64,000 nucleotides of DNA from Sindora glabra (taxonomy: Eukaryota > Streptophyta > Magnoliopsida > Fabales > Fabaceae). Numbering within the stretch: position 1 is the first letter of the stretch; each line of letters starts with the position of its first letter. The stretch lies in the NCBI GenBank assembly GCA_020226215.1, contig CM035232.1:16652316-16716315 (forward strand), written 5' to 3'. The translations under genes were made by a program, and so were the position numbers. The notes beneath the pieces were generated by a model. It saw only the letters and a list, made by a program, of their open reading frames with translations. It had not been told where the DNA came from and searched no databases. Positions 39,103 through 50,894 of the stretch are shown piece by piece.

Positions 39103-39424
39103 ACATGTCTTGGTGTTTTATAATAAACTAATTATAAGATTTTAACTGATTTAGAAACTTTAAGGTAATTGATTAAATTAAATAGCTTATATGGTTAATT
39201 GATTGACCCTTCAATCAATTAATATAAAAGAAATTAGAAAACTAAACATTTTTATTTAACTAATTTATCAAAGACAAAACTATTTGTAGTAAGTAATATA
39301 GTTATTTCTACCTACATTAAACAATAGTTAAATCATTGGGTAATTGTATTGTGAACCCCGTAACCGTTCTTCTTAAACACTTTGCTTTTTCCAAACTTTC
39401 CTATGCCCTGGACTTAGGTTTCGT

Positions 39425-40590
39425 TATGTAAAAATAGCTAATAAGTTAACTAATAATTGATAATTGATAATTAATAAACTAATTAATAACTAATAAGTTA
39501 ACTGATAATTGATAAGTTAATTAACCGTTTAAAATTTTTTTTGTAAAATTAGCTATTGACCTAATTAAAATTGTAAAATAACATAAAATGATATAATAAT
39601 AGAAATAGATATATAATTAAAATAATTCATATTTATCTAAAAATTAAATTTTATTAATGTAATTAAGAAGTAAAAATAAAAATATAATATTTAATTAAAT
39701 ATATTTTATAAACTTATATATTTATTTACTTACATAAATTTTATTTTATTATTATTTATAATAAAATTATAATTATTTAAAGTATAACTAATTATAATTT
39801 ATAATATTATTTATTTACATATATTTTTCATATATTTATAATTTAAAATTAAGATATAATTATGTTAGAATTAAGTTAATTATATTTTATAAAAAATATT
39901 TATATTTATGTTATAAGCTAGCCTTAAGCTCCATTTCACATAATAAATAAATTAACTTTTAACTTATTAACTTGATTAATAAGTTATGAACTAGTCTTTA
40001 AAGGTATTTTTCGTACTAATTTATTAAAAAAATAATATCTAATTTAATAAATTATCTAAAATAACTTATAACTTATAAACTATTATTTCTTCAAATTCTT
40101 CTAAATATATTCTCATTCTTTTTATTAGTTTGCAACTCATGCCCTTTATTATATAAATCTAAATATTTTTTTATAAAATATAATTAATTTAATTTTAATA
40201 TAATTATATCTTAATTTTAAATTATAAATATATAAAAATATATGTAAATAAGTAATATCATGAGATATGGTTAATTATATTTTTAAGTAATTATAATTTT
40301 GTAACAAATAATAAAATAAAATTATGTAAGTAAATAAATATATAAGTTTATGAAATATAATTAATTAAATATTAAATATTATATTTTTATTTTAAACTTC
40401 TTAATTTTGTTGATATAATTTAATTTTTAAATAAATATAAATTACTTTAATTATATATTTATTTCTATTAATATATTATTTTATATCATTTTATAATTTT
40501 AGCAATTTCAACAATTAATTTTATAAAATACTTCAGCCAGCTTATAGTTATAAAGTATTAGTTATTTGCTAATTTATTAGTCTTTTAGGT
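39425..40590. repeat. Long inverted repeat (foldback element), arms about 0.43 kb
   Basis: The segment about 39470-39915 is the imperfect reverse complement of about 40150-40590. Matching words include AAACTTATATATTTATTTAC with TTACATAA, ATATTTATAATTTAAAATTAAG with ATATAATTAT, and AATATTTAATTAA. About 240 bp separate the arms. The outer edges carry GCTAATAAGTTAAC- and ATTAGTTATTTGC-like words. There is no coding capacity. It could be a long-TIR transposon or a foldback element. Confidence 0.75.
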
Positions 40591-41739
40591 AAAAGGAATT
40601 TTTGCCTATTGATGGTAATGGCAATTTGTATGTGTGAAGATATCCACTTCACAATTCATGTTTTGTTATTTGAAGAGCTAGGATTATTTGGGGCAATTTA
40701 CGCTAATATTCTAATAATATGCTATTCATTGATAGATGAATATATTTAATTTAGATATTAAAATGATATGATTTATAAAATGATAGTAACAAATAGTTGA
40801 GGAATTTATATTTTGGTATTTTTAAGTTTTAAAGTATTATAATTTTATAAGTTATTTTATATGAATTTTTATTTTATGTTTTAACTTCATTAAAAAGTGA
40901 TTTCATAACAAAATAGTCTAGTTGAAATATTTTAATAAGGGCAAGGCTTTGAACATCTAATTTTTTTTTTCAAAAGATTTGCGCTCTAATTCTTGGTTTT
41001 TAAAAATTGTACCCCTCATTTCAAAATATTAATCTCAATCTTTTAGCATTTAATATTAATTTATAATATCTAATTAAAATTGATGATATAAAACCTACCT
41101 ATAATTTATTCTATTCATTTTAATTCTCTAAAGCAATCAAATTATTTGTGATCTAAAATTTTTAACCTAACTAAATTAATTAACATCTTTCCAATCAAAT
41201 CAATATATTAATCTTAATTATAATTATAATTTTTAAGATTAAATAAAATACTAAATATTGATAACAATAATTTATTAAAAGAAATTTATTTCTTCTTAAT
41301 AAACTTTAGATTCAAAATATATTACAAAATAACGTAAAAATATCATTTATTTTTCATGTATGATTAAAAAATACCAATATTTTAGTGCAACTATAAAATA
41401 AATATAAATTCATGATAGCCAATTATATAATTAATGTTTTTTATAAATATATTTAACTTATTTGATTATAAGTTAATCAAAATAAAATAATTATAACGAG
41501 ACAAATGAAGAGACAAATAATTACAAAATGAAAAAAGTATAATGCAAATGTTTTTAATTTATTTAATGATGAATTAAATTAAAATAATTATAAATTTCTC
41601 ATTTTGATCCATCAATTAAGCGAGACAAATGAAGGATATTAAGTCATTATAATTTTAAATAGCTGAAGTAAAAAATGAAATCAGATTAGGAATTGGCATG
41701 ATATTATATAATTCGTATACAAAAGATTTTTCATAGAAT

Positions 41740-42725
41740 TTAAAAATTAAAATAATTTTTTAAGATAAGAAAAATTATATTACATTTTTTAGTAATTGAT
41801 CACGCATACAAGAATTAGTAACAATAAAAATAAAAATTTATCATGTGAATTATATTGATATTTCTTTTTAATTCATTAGTAATGATAGTTAATGTCAATC
41901 AAATGAATAAAAAGTGATTCATATTTATAAGTAAATTTTTATGCAAAATCATATATTTTTAAACTATCAAATTGCACTACTCTTAATTAATTTGTTGTTT
42001 TATTTATCTAATTTATTATATGGTTTTACATTTCAACTATTCATAACCATTTTCAATTTAAATCCTTTTAACTTTATTAATTTATCCAAATGTAATATTT
42101 GAAGAAAAAAATTATTGCAATTTCTTTTAAATAAAGCTGATTTGAAAACAGGAAGTAGTATTGGACTTAGTCTGGTCACGTTCAACTTGCAAAATTTTTT
42201 GTTTCGAATTGTAATCAGCTTTATTTTAAAAGAAATTGTAATAAACATTTCGTTCAAATTTCATATTTAAAGAAATTAATAAAGTTAAAAGGTATTAATT
42301 GAAAATTGATGAAATGTAAAATTATATAATATATTAAATTAATTAATTAATTAAAAGAATTCATATAATTTGAACAATTTTGGTAGTTTTAAAAATACGT
42401 AATTCAGCATAAAATTTTATTTATAGATATCGATCAATTTTTTATTGATTTAATTGAAATTAATTATCATCAATAATGGAGTAAATATAAACAGCAAATC
42501 AAGGATTATTATTAAATATAAGATGATAATATAAATTTATAAAACTCAATTAAATTGATATAAAAAATTTAAAACTCAATTTTAAATCTCATTTTTGGTA
42601 CATAGCATTTTTAAAATGCAAATATCAATGTGTTTAAGGTGATAAATTTTTATTGTTACCAATTTTTTATGCATGACAAATTATTAAAAAATATTATATA
42701 ATTTTTCCTATCTAAAAAATTGTTA
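41740..42725. repeat. Long imperfect inverted repeat, arms about 0.4 kb with a short loop
   Basis: Reading inward from both sides, the arms match repeatedly: TTTTTTAAGATAAGAAAAATTA against TTTTTTAGATAGGAAAAATT, AGTAACAATAAAAAT against GGTAACAATAAAAAT, TTCATTAGTAATGATAG against TCCATTATTGATGATAA, CCTTTTAACTTTATTAATTT on both sides, and CAATTTCTTTTAAATAAAGC against CAATTTCTTTTAAAATAAAGC just outside a loop of about 60 nt (about 42140-42200). The loop is slightly less AT-rich (GGACTTAGTCTGGTCACG). A transcript across it would fold into a single long hairpin. Confidence 0.8.
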
Positions 42726-43508
42726 TTTTGATTTTATTTTCATATTTAATTTGTTTCATTTTTATAATTTCAAGAAAAAAATCATATAAGAAATAAATGG
42801 ATTACAACTAGTAACCAATTGTTATTAAAAAATTAAATTGATATTACTAAATTAATTGCAGATATTCAATAATAATAAAAATAAGCTCAATTAAAAATAA
42901 GCTCATTTTATTTTTTCTATAGTATTACTTTACAAAATTTCTCAATTAAATATTTTGCCAGTAGTACTAACTTTTCAATTATAACACTTCAAAGTTTGAA
43001 AATACAAGGAATTTAGTGTTTGTTACTATTCATTTCATCATTTTGCATGTCATTTCATCTCAACATCCAAACTAAATTTGCCAATCCATTGATAACAAAT
43101 ATGCAGCCAGCATATAGGGTTGAGTTGTCCTTGAACAATTCCAGTATGTTATAATCTAACCTTTATTTCAATGATTTATGTGTTCCTTTTCGGAAACAAA
43201 CTGATTATCTTCAATTTCATTACCTTACTCATTGATGAATCCTTAGGACTTATACCCCTTTTGCTATATTTAGTTCGCTTATCGATTGTTTGGATTTTGT
43301 AAAAAAAAAAAAAGGTGAAAAGAAAAAGTTAAAGATAAATAAAAATATTTTTTATATTTTTTCATTTTTTTCTACCTATCTTCTTTTCTATATTTTTTTC
43401 CTATATCTAAACACAAGTTAGAGAGTACGGTGCTTACATTCTCATAACTATCTTCCTCTAACTTATCCACTGATTTATCACTTTGAGAATGAAATTGTTT
43501 GTCAAAAT

Positions 43509-45061
43509 TGTAAAAATATTTTTAATGAACTATTATTAATTAGGTTTTTTATTTTATTTTGTTTAAAATGAATTGAATTTGATCCTAAAATTATAATTTT
43601 AAGTTTAGTTTTTGTAATTACTTTTAGGTGACATTTGATTTGTAGAATATTTTTAATATTTTTGAGAATGTTTAAGAATAATATTATATTTTTATATTTG
43701 GTTCAAGGTTTAAAAAAATATCTAGAAATATCATATTTCAGAAATATTTTTGACCTAATTTTCTCTCAAAATATTCCTATGGGAAGAGACGAGAATCTAA
43801 AATTTTTATGGAATGGGAATGTTGATACTAAAATAAAATGATAAAATTATCTTCATATTTAATTATTTTTTTATTTATCACTTTATTAAATAATTTTTAA
43901 TTTAAATTAGAAAATAATTATCACTTTATTTTTAAAATATTTTTTATTATTAAGAAATATAATAATATTAATTTTTTAACTATAATTTCTTTTCTATTAT
44001 TCCTAATATTTGGAAGATTATTTTAATATAATTCTATGTGCATATAATTTTTTTCATAAAAAATAATACAATAGACTTATAGTGTCTTTAAAAAAAGATA
44101 TATTTATACATAATAAAAGAATAATATTTTTATATTAAAGAAGAAATTATAACGTAAAATTTAATACTAGTATGAAATATAATTATAAAAATAATTTAAC
44201 TGTGAAAATTTTTAATTTTATATAAATAAAAATATAAGTATATTTAATATTATGCTAATAACTTAAATAAATTATACTCACTTCATTTTGAAAATTGATC
44301 TAATAATAATACTAATAATTATAATAATAAAGTATAAAATATTAAAATATAATAAAGTATAACATATAAAAATATAATACATTAAATATTAAAATATAAT
44401 AAAGCATAAAATATTTTTACATATATATTTTAATCAATTTTTAAATGTTAAATATTGAAAATTAATTTATTAGGTGTTAAAAAATTTTAATTATTTATGT
44501 AATCTTAAATAAAAATATGATTTACTATATTATATTTTATAATAAAAAATTTGATAAAAGTATTTTTAAGATAATTTTAAGATTCTAAAAAATATCATAT
44601 TTAGGAATATAACATAACATTGGAATGTTACATTCCTATTAATTAAATTATCAGAAATCATATTCCCAAAAGTGTTCATTTTCCTAGGAATATAAGATTT
44701 CGAAAATTAAACATCACCTTATAAATTAAAAATGCCTTGTAAGCTTGTGTGTTTAGCAACAAGTATAGGCCTTTAATCTATTAGAATTTTAATGGGTGAG
44801 TTTAATAGAATTTTTTTATTTAATTAAGTTAGGTCTCTCTAGTTACTATATGCTTTAATCATAACCAAAACACTTTACAAATCCTAATACTCCATTAGCT
44901 ACAAACTTATAAAGAAGGCAAAGAAAATCAAATCTTTTGTTCATCAATTAATTCATATTTCATTATGGTTAATATAAGCGTGTTATTTATTTTAAAATTA
45001 TATATTTTATATTCTTAATATATGTAAGTTTTTTATCTTATATGAATAATTTTTATTTATA
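43509..45061 (+). repeat. 5' LTR of the copia element, interrupted by a nested insertion
   Basis: Segments 43509-43626 and 44722-45061 together align with the 3' LTR at 51540-51990. Shared words include ATTAATTA(G/A)GTTTTTTATTTT, TTATAATTTTAAGT, CAATACTCCAT or TAATACTCCAT, and ATGTAAGTTTTTTATCTTAT just before the end. Without the 1092-bp insert and its 3-bp duplication the LTR is about 458 bp, close to the 451 bp of the 3' LTR. Confidence 0.88.
43627..44718. mobile_element. Nested 1092-bp DNA element with TTA target duplication (PIF/Harbinger-like)
   Basis: The element starts GGTGACATTTGATTTG and ends AATTAAACATCACC, so its termini are inverted repeats (reverse complement of the right end GGTGATGTTTAATT). 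It is flanked on both sides by TTA (43624-43626 and 44719-44721), and the corresponding site in the 3' LTR is empty. TTA/TAA duplications with GG...TTTGxTT ends are characteristic of PIF/Harbinger elements and their MITEs. No transposase fragment is recognisable, so it is non-autonomous. Confidence 0.82.
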
Positions 45062-45063
45062 TT

Positions 45064-45076
45064 TGGTATTAAAGCC
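45064..45076 (+). other. Primer-binding site of the copia element
   Basis: TGGTATTAAAGCC lies 2 nt after the 5' LTR. The usual plant copia PBS, complementary to the initiator methionine tRNA 3' end, is TGGTATCAGAGCC. The two differences are C to T and G to A, as expected from decay at methylated cytosines. Confidence 0.85.
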
Positions 45077-45695
45077 ACTTATAATAAATTAAGAATTAAA
45101 ATATATATTCTCTTTGTGTGATTTGTATTTTTAAATGATTATTATAATCTATTTTAATTTAATAATTATTATTAAATTGGCTAAAATTATCATTTATTTT
45201 ATTGATTAGTTTTATCTAATCTATTATTTACATAATTATTTTCCAAATGATTGTTTAACTGGAAAGTTATGATCTCCTATTCTTGTAAAATTGTTGCATG
45301 ATTATCACAAATTGCATTATTTTGATTTAAATGTTATATTTATTTGTTTTTGCTATTTAGATTAAGTGTGATTTGTGTTTATTCATTATTGTTGACGTAT
45401 AATACAGTATAGAATGCTTTTATTTATTTATTTTTTGTTTCTTTGGGAAGTGTTACTTGTAACGTGATCATCTGAGAGCTTTAGTCTAGGGCTGAAATTC
45501 AAGACTATCAATTTTGAAAACTATACTGGGGGTATTATTTAAAAAAAAAAAAAAAAACAGAGCAGATAGAAAATATATGACCAAAGCTGAGTTTGGCGTC
45601 CTAGATCCCCCAATGTGGTGTTACGTATGCGTGACCCACCCATATGCGGTGGGCATGTGATCCACACCAGATTTTTATGGGGAACACTATGGTAC

Positions 45696-45825
45696 CCCCA
45701 AGGGTTTCAAACCCTGGGTGGTGTGGCGTAATCTCATCCACTGGATGAAATTATCTAAGTCTTTGGTAATCTCATCCAGTGGATGAGATTCTGCCACACC
45801 ACCCAGGGTTTAGAAACCCCAGGGG
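45696..45825. repeat. Compact inverted repeat with palindromic core inside the copia leader
   Basis: Arms 45696-45748 and 45772-45825 are near-perfect reverse complements: AACCCTGGGTGGTGTGGC and ATCTCATCCACTGGATG on the left answer CATCCAGTGGATGAGAT and GCCACACCACCCAGGGTTT on the right. The spacer is about 23 nt. In addition each inner block (ATCTCATCCA-TGGATGAGAT) is itself palindromic. The block is much GC-richer than its surroundings. Just upstream, 45600-45670 has another small palindrome (CCCACCCATATGCGGTGGG). Confidence 0.9.
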
Positions 45826-46759
45826 CACATTAGATTTTTCCTATTTTTATATATTTTTGTTCTGACAAATATTCATTATATATTTATATTTCTTTTAATT
45901 AATTTAAAATATTTTCTAGTGAAAGAAAATTATGAAAATTTCTAAAAAAATAATATATTTTTCCATATTTATACTAATATATTTTACTCTTCCAAAATTG
46001 CAATTTTAAAATGTGAACCATCTTAAAAGGTTATGAGAAAATTGGTATTATTTAATTTTGTTATTTGTTCCAAAATTAAGATTGTGATGTGATGTGATGT
46101 AATATTCTTTTATGATTAGTATTAGTGTGTATTGTTTAACATTCCTTAATGGATTGATTATGTTTTATTTTCTATACTTTTTTTAATTTGTAATTTTGAG
46201 CTTAATTTAAATATTTCAATTCTTTTAGGAGACTTATTAATTGAAATGAACAATTTTTACTAAAGTGAAGTTATTTATTTTAATTCATAAGCTTTCGATT
46301 TATTAATAAGTATTTACAAAATTAATTTTTAATTATTTCACATAATTGCTTGCTTAAAATGGATAGATATGTCTTGCAATCAAAAGTGAGCTTATATATT
46401 TTAATTATTTCATATAATGTCTTGCCTATAGGGGTTATTGTATGATATAATTAGAAATCAATTTATAGAAACAAAATATTATTTTTGAATTTGTTTTATT
46501 ATTGTAAATTTTATTTGCCTAAAAAGAATAATTTTGTAATAATAATATATTATCTTAACTAGCTTCAATTTTAGGGAAAAGCTTTTACACATTGCATTCT
46601 CTGCTTAAAGAAGAGAATGTGGTGATATCTTATATACTCCTAATTATGGTTATTAATAAATTTAAAATGCCTATAACTAACATATTGCATTTCTAATTGT
46701 TCTTTCACAATCTCTTTTATATTAAACAATAATACTGTAACTATTGAACTGTTAAATTA

Positions 46760-47560
46760 TACAAATTATGAGATGGAAGCAAGATATAAAGTTTGCTCCT
46801 AATATTATAAATCTTGATTCAGTCTTACATGAGGTAAAACTGCCAGCACTTATTTCTAAAAATATTTAAGAGTAAAAAGACTATTATGCAAAATTGGAAA
46901 GATCTAATAAGTTTAATCTTATTGCAATTAAGAGATCTACTTTAGAACATCTACTAAGTGGATTGGTAGATATAACCAAGGTTAGGGACTTTATTAATGC
47001 TATAGGATAAATGTATTAAGTATTTGATAATACTGAATTTGGATATCTAATGAAGTAACTGATGACGTAAGATAGTTTATTATTAAGATGGTTCACCTCC
47101 AAATCCAATTGAAGAACTTAAAAATTAATTTTCCTGATATTTTTCTTGTCCTACATGCCTTAAATTCCTTAACTCTAAAATTCAATCAAATTAAGACAGC
47201 CTATAATATCTTAAGCACATCCTAGATTATTAATGAACTTATCATTAAATATGCTGTTAAGGAAGAAAAATTGAAGAAAGAAAAGAATGAAATGAGTTTT
47301 TAACCTAATTAAAATCCTTATCCAGTGAAAACTCAACCAACAAGAAAAAGAAATATAAATCACATGCTCTAAGGAAGAATCCTTCTAAATCTCAGGAAGG
47401 TTAGAAGCCTGGTAACAATAATAATGCTAGTCATAAGCCACAAGTAAGAGGTCCTAAAGGTTTCATTCATAAGAATGTAGAGCACTATTGTTATCATAAG
47501 AAAGGTCATAAAAAGAACAAGTATTATAGGTTCAAGTCTTAGTTAGAGAAGAAAAAAGGC
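46760..47560 (+). pseudogene. Copia gag remnant with degraded zinc knuckle
   Basis: Readable pieces include YYAKLERSNKFNLIAIKRST then LEHLLSGLVDITKVRDFINA (typical copia gag) and EHYCYHKKGHKKNKYYRF. The last is a CCHC knuckle in which three cysteines of the expected pattern are reduced to one. Several stop codons interrupt the frame. Confidence 0.75.
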
Positions 47561-47599
47561 AATGAAAATGATAAACCCCTATCTTTAGCTTGCTTTGAA

Positions 47600-47960
47600 T
47601 CAAATTTAATTAATATTCCTATAGATTCTTGATAGTTTGATAGTGGTTCCACAACTCATATTGTAATTATTTTGTAGGGGTTCATAAGTAAGAGGAAACC
47701 AAGTGAGAGATAGTTTAAGCTTAGAGTAGGAAACCAAGTGAGAGATAGTTTAAGCTTAGAGTATTGTAATTATTTTGTAGGGGTTCATAAGTAAGAGGAA
47801 ACCAAGTGAGAGATAGTTTAAACTTAGAGTAGGAATTGATCCTGAAATTGCAGTTGAATACATAAAAGATGTCATTTTATGTTTAGAAAACTTTATTAAA
47901 ATTACATTCAATAATGTCTTTTATATTCCTAGTTTTAGATGTAATTTAATTTCAATTTCT
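47600..47960 (+). pseudogene. Copia protease remnant
   Basis: The phrase QFDSGSTTHI matches the active-site region (W.LDSG.T.H) of copia aspartic proteases. It is preceded by a stop and followed by an internal tandem duplication (47659-47833) that breaks the domain. Confidence 0.7.
47659..47833. repeat. Tandem duplication inside the copia protease region
   Basis: The words TATTGTAATTATTTTGTAGG and GGTTCATAAGTAAGAGG recur 103 bp apart. Between them a shorter unit (GGAAACCAAGTGAGAGATAG with TTTAA(G/A)CTTAGAGTA) is repeated once more. Copies are almost identical, so the duplication is younger than most of the element's decay. Confidence 0.9.
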
Positions 47961-48119
47961 CTTTTGGATAAGCTTGGATAGAAATTTTATATTTGAAAAT
48001 TGGAAATTTGATATTTTATTACATTCTAAGTCTATTGGTTCTGCTATTTTTTATAATACTTTGTATAAGTTACTATTAGCTTTTGATAGTCTTAAATGTT
48101 CTTTGAATGTTAAAATGTG

Positions 48120-49055
48120 ATTCGAAAAAAATATAGAATCAAGGAAATATCATTAGTGTTATGGCATAGTTGATTGAGACATATATTTAGGGAACGGGTA
48201 GGGAGGTTAATTAAAGAAAATATTTTTCTTTTCCTAAATTTTAATGACATGGACATATATGCGAGCTATATTAGGTGTAAGTTAACTAAGACTAAAAATA
48301 AAAGTACTACTCATACTTCTAATCTTAGATTATTCATACTGATATATTTGGATCGTACTCTCTCATTATTTGTGATTGTCATTATTTTGTCACATTCATT
48401 AATGACTTTTTTCGATATGGTTATCTTTATTTAATAAAAGAAAATTTTGATATACTTGGCAAATTCAAAAATTTCAAAGCTAAGGTTGAAAAATAACTAA
48501 AAAAAGTCATCAAGATTGTGAGATCTGACTAAGGAAGTGAATATTATAGCAAACAAGATGTGTTTTGGCAACACATGAGATTGTTTACCAAGTTTTTACA
48601 AGATTGTGGAATTATTCTTAAGAAAATGGTGTCGTAAAAATGCATAATTGGACTCTTAAAGATATGATGAAAAACATGATGAGTGGAATAAATTTACTTA
48701 AATTTCTTTAGGGTGAGGCTATTAAAATTGTTTTATACATCCTTAATTGTATTCCTAGTAAGTCGGCACCTAAAACACCTTTTAAGCTTTGGATCAACAG
48801 AAAACCTAGCTTAAATTATTTTCGAGTTTGAAGTTATCTTTTTGAGGTAAAAATTTATAATTCATCATTGAAGAAACTTGATCTAAGATCCATTTGTTAT
48901 TACTTCATAGGATATCTAGATCATGCAAAAGGATACAAGTTCTACTACCTTATAAAAGGTACAAAAATAGTTAAGTCCATGACTGTTAAATTTCTTGAGC
49001 TCGATCTTACTGATTTGTTGTCAAATTCGAGGCACATTACACAAATAAGCTAATT
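48120..49055 (+). pseudogene. Copia integrase remnant
   Basis: The pre-integrase zinc region is seen as LWHS*LRHIFRERVGRLIKE, where * is an in-frame stop. It is followed by core pieces such as VRSD*GSEYYSKQD and, at the C-terminal side, KKLDLRSICYYFIGYLDHAK then GYKFYYLIKGTKIV, which matches the typical copia 'C.FVGY....KGYKFYD' block. Stops and frame changes are frequent. Confidence 0.8.
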
Positions 49056-49349
49056 TCTATTACTATTCCATTAGTTTTACTTAATCAGAGTATTGTGTTT
49101 CCATCGGTTCATGTTGAGACATAAAATAATTAAAATATAGAGCTTGATCAAAAGGTAGAACCTATTGCAATTATTCTCACTAAGGATTATTAATCTATTC
49201 AACCTGTAGAACAACACATAATTAGAAGGTCTATTAAATAAAGAAGGACAATAATTTTAAATGATTATTATGTTTATCTTAATGAAAGTGAATATAACAT
49301 TAAGGATATTGTTAATCCAATTACATACAATCAAGCAATGAACCGTTAA

Positions 49350-50100
49350 TAATTTGATTTATGGGTGAATGCTCTGAATAAAGATATTCATTCTATGATC
49401 AAGAATAAAGTGTGGAAACTTGTTAAGCTTCCACAAGATTGTAAGGCAATTAGCTATAAATGGGTGTACAAGACTAAGAAAGATTTAAGCGACAGAATTG
49501 AATGATTCAAAGCAAGACTAGTAGCTAAATATTTCACTTAGAGAGAGGATATTGACTATTCTAAGAACTTCTCATTAGTATATTTTAAAGACTCATTCAA
49601 GATTATAATAGTCTTGGTTTCAAATTTTAATTTGGAGCTTTACCAAATGGATGTTAAAATAGGTTTTCTAAATGGTGAACTTATAGAAAATGTATACATG
49701 AAATAACATAAGGGGTTTCAGATAAATGGATTTGAGTATCTAGTGTGCAAGTTATGAAAATCTATATATGGTTTGAAACAGACATCCCGGCAGTGATATT
49801 TGAAGTTTGATGAGTTAATTACATCTATAGGTTTCATAGAAAATAAGGTAACTAGTGTATTTATTTCAAGGTTAGTGGAAGCAGTTTTATTTTCTTGTTT
49901 TGTATGTTGATGATATTTTATTGGTCATCAATAGTCTAGCTTTGCTATATGATACTAAACAAATGTTGTTTAGAGCTTTTGAATGAAGGATCTTGGTAAA
50001 GCATCATTTATTTTGGAGATTCAGATTCATAGGGACATAATTCTTAACTTATTAGGATTATCTTAAAGAGCATATATCAATAGGATTCTTGAAAGATTTG
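49350..50100 (+). pseudogene. Copia reverse transcriptase remnant
   Basis: Visible pieces are NKVWKLVKLPQDCKAISYKW with VYKTKKDLS, LYQMDVKIGFLNGEL, HKGFQINGFEYLVCKL then SIYGLKQTSRQ, and VCYVDDILLVI-like sequence holding the YVDD active site. Stops (for example in KL*KSIYG) and frameshifts make it inactive. Confidence 0.85.
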
Positions 50101-50522
50101 AAATGCAAAATTGTAAAACCAAGGATATTCCAGTTGTAAAAGGTGATAAGTTTAACAACAAACAGTGCCTAGCAAATGAGATAGAGAAATAGTCAATACA
50201 AAATATTCCTTATACAAGTGTAGTAGGAAGTTTAATGTATATCCAAGTTTGCACCAGACAAGATTTGACTTCTGTGGTTAGTGTTCTTGGCAAGTATTTA
50301 TCTAACTTTAGAAGAGATCATTAGTATGCTATTAAGAAAGTTATGAGATACTTGTAGATAAGCAAGAATTATATACTCATTTATAGGAAGGTTAATAACC
50401 TAGAAGTAATTGGGTATTCAAACTTAAATTTTGCTAAATGCTCTAATAATGTGAAATTTACTTCAAGTTACATTTTTATGATGGTTGGAGGTGCTATATC
50501 CTAAAAAAGTGTTAAGTAAATA

Positions 50523-50894
50523 TTGATAGCTTTTTTTACTATGCAAGCAAAATTCATTGCTTGTTATGGTGTTGCTTTAGAACTTAATAGGTTGAGAAAT
50601 TTCATTTTAGGATTACATATTGTTGATTCTATTGCTAAACCCCTAAAAATTTATCATAACAATAGTGCTACAATTTTTTTCACTAAAAACTATAAAATTG
50701 CTAATGGATGTGAGGATTTGGAGTTGAAACACCTCACAGTTAGAGATCTTATGAAGAAGAGGAACATAGTGGCAAAGCACATTCATATAAATGCTATACT
50801 GGTAGATCTTATGACTAAAGGACTTAGACTTATAATTTTTCAAAAGCATGTTGAGAGCATGAGAATTGTGAGTTCTTTTAATGTCTTTAGTTAG
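50523..50894 (+). pseudogene. Copia RNase H remnant (longest surviving ORF of the element)
   Basis: A 123-codon open frame contains MQAKFIACYGVALELNRLRN, GLHIVDSIAKPLKIYHNNSA and LKHLTVRDLMKKRNIVAKHI, ending with a 'DLMTKGL' tail. These match the RNase H domain of plant copia elements; the catalytic Asp of the usual 'YCDN' motif is Asn-like here (YHNN). It is an open segment of a dead element, not a host gene. Confidence 0.85.

Larger units (their letters stand above)
32271..43503. other. Eleven-kb AT-rich repeat territory, no intact gene
   Basis: No intact gene was found. The block holds gypsy retrotransposon remains (34717-36030), several non-autonomous DNA-element candidates, an ATT microsatellite and two large imperfect inverted repeats, each listed separately. 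Purine-rich stretches at 36760-36870 and 38280-38660 give chance ORFs of simple Lys/Glu composition. Confidence 0.6.

Noticed and set aside
45590..45680. Possible tRNA or SINE in the GC-rich patch next to an A17 run
   Set aside because: No acceptor stem, anticodon loop or A/B box pattern could be formed; the palindromes explain the base composition.
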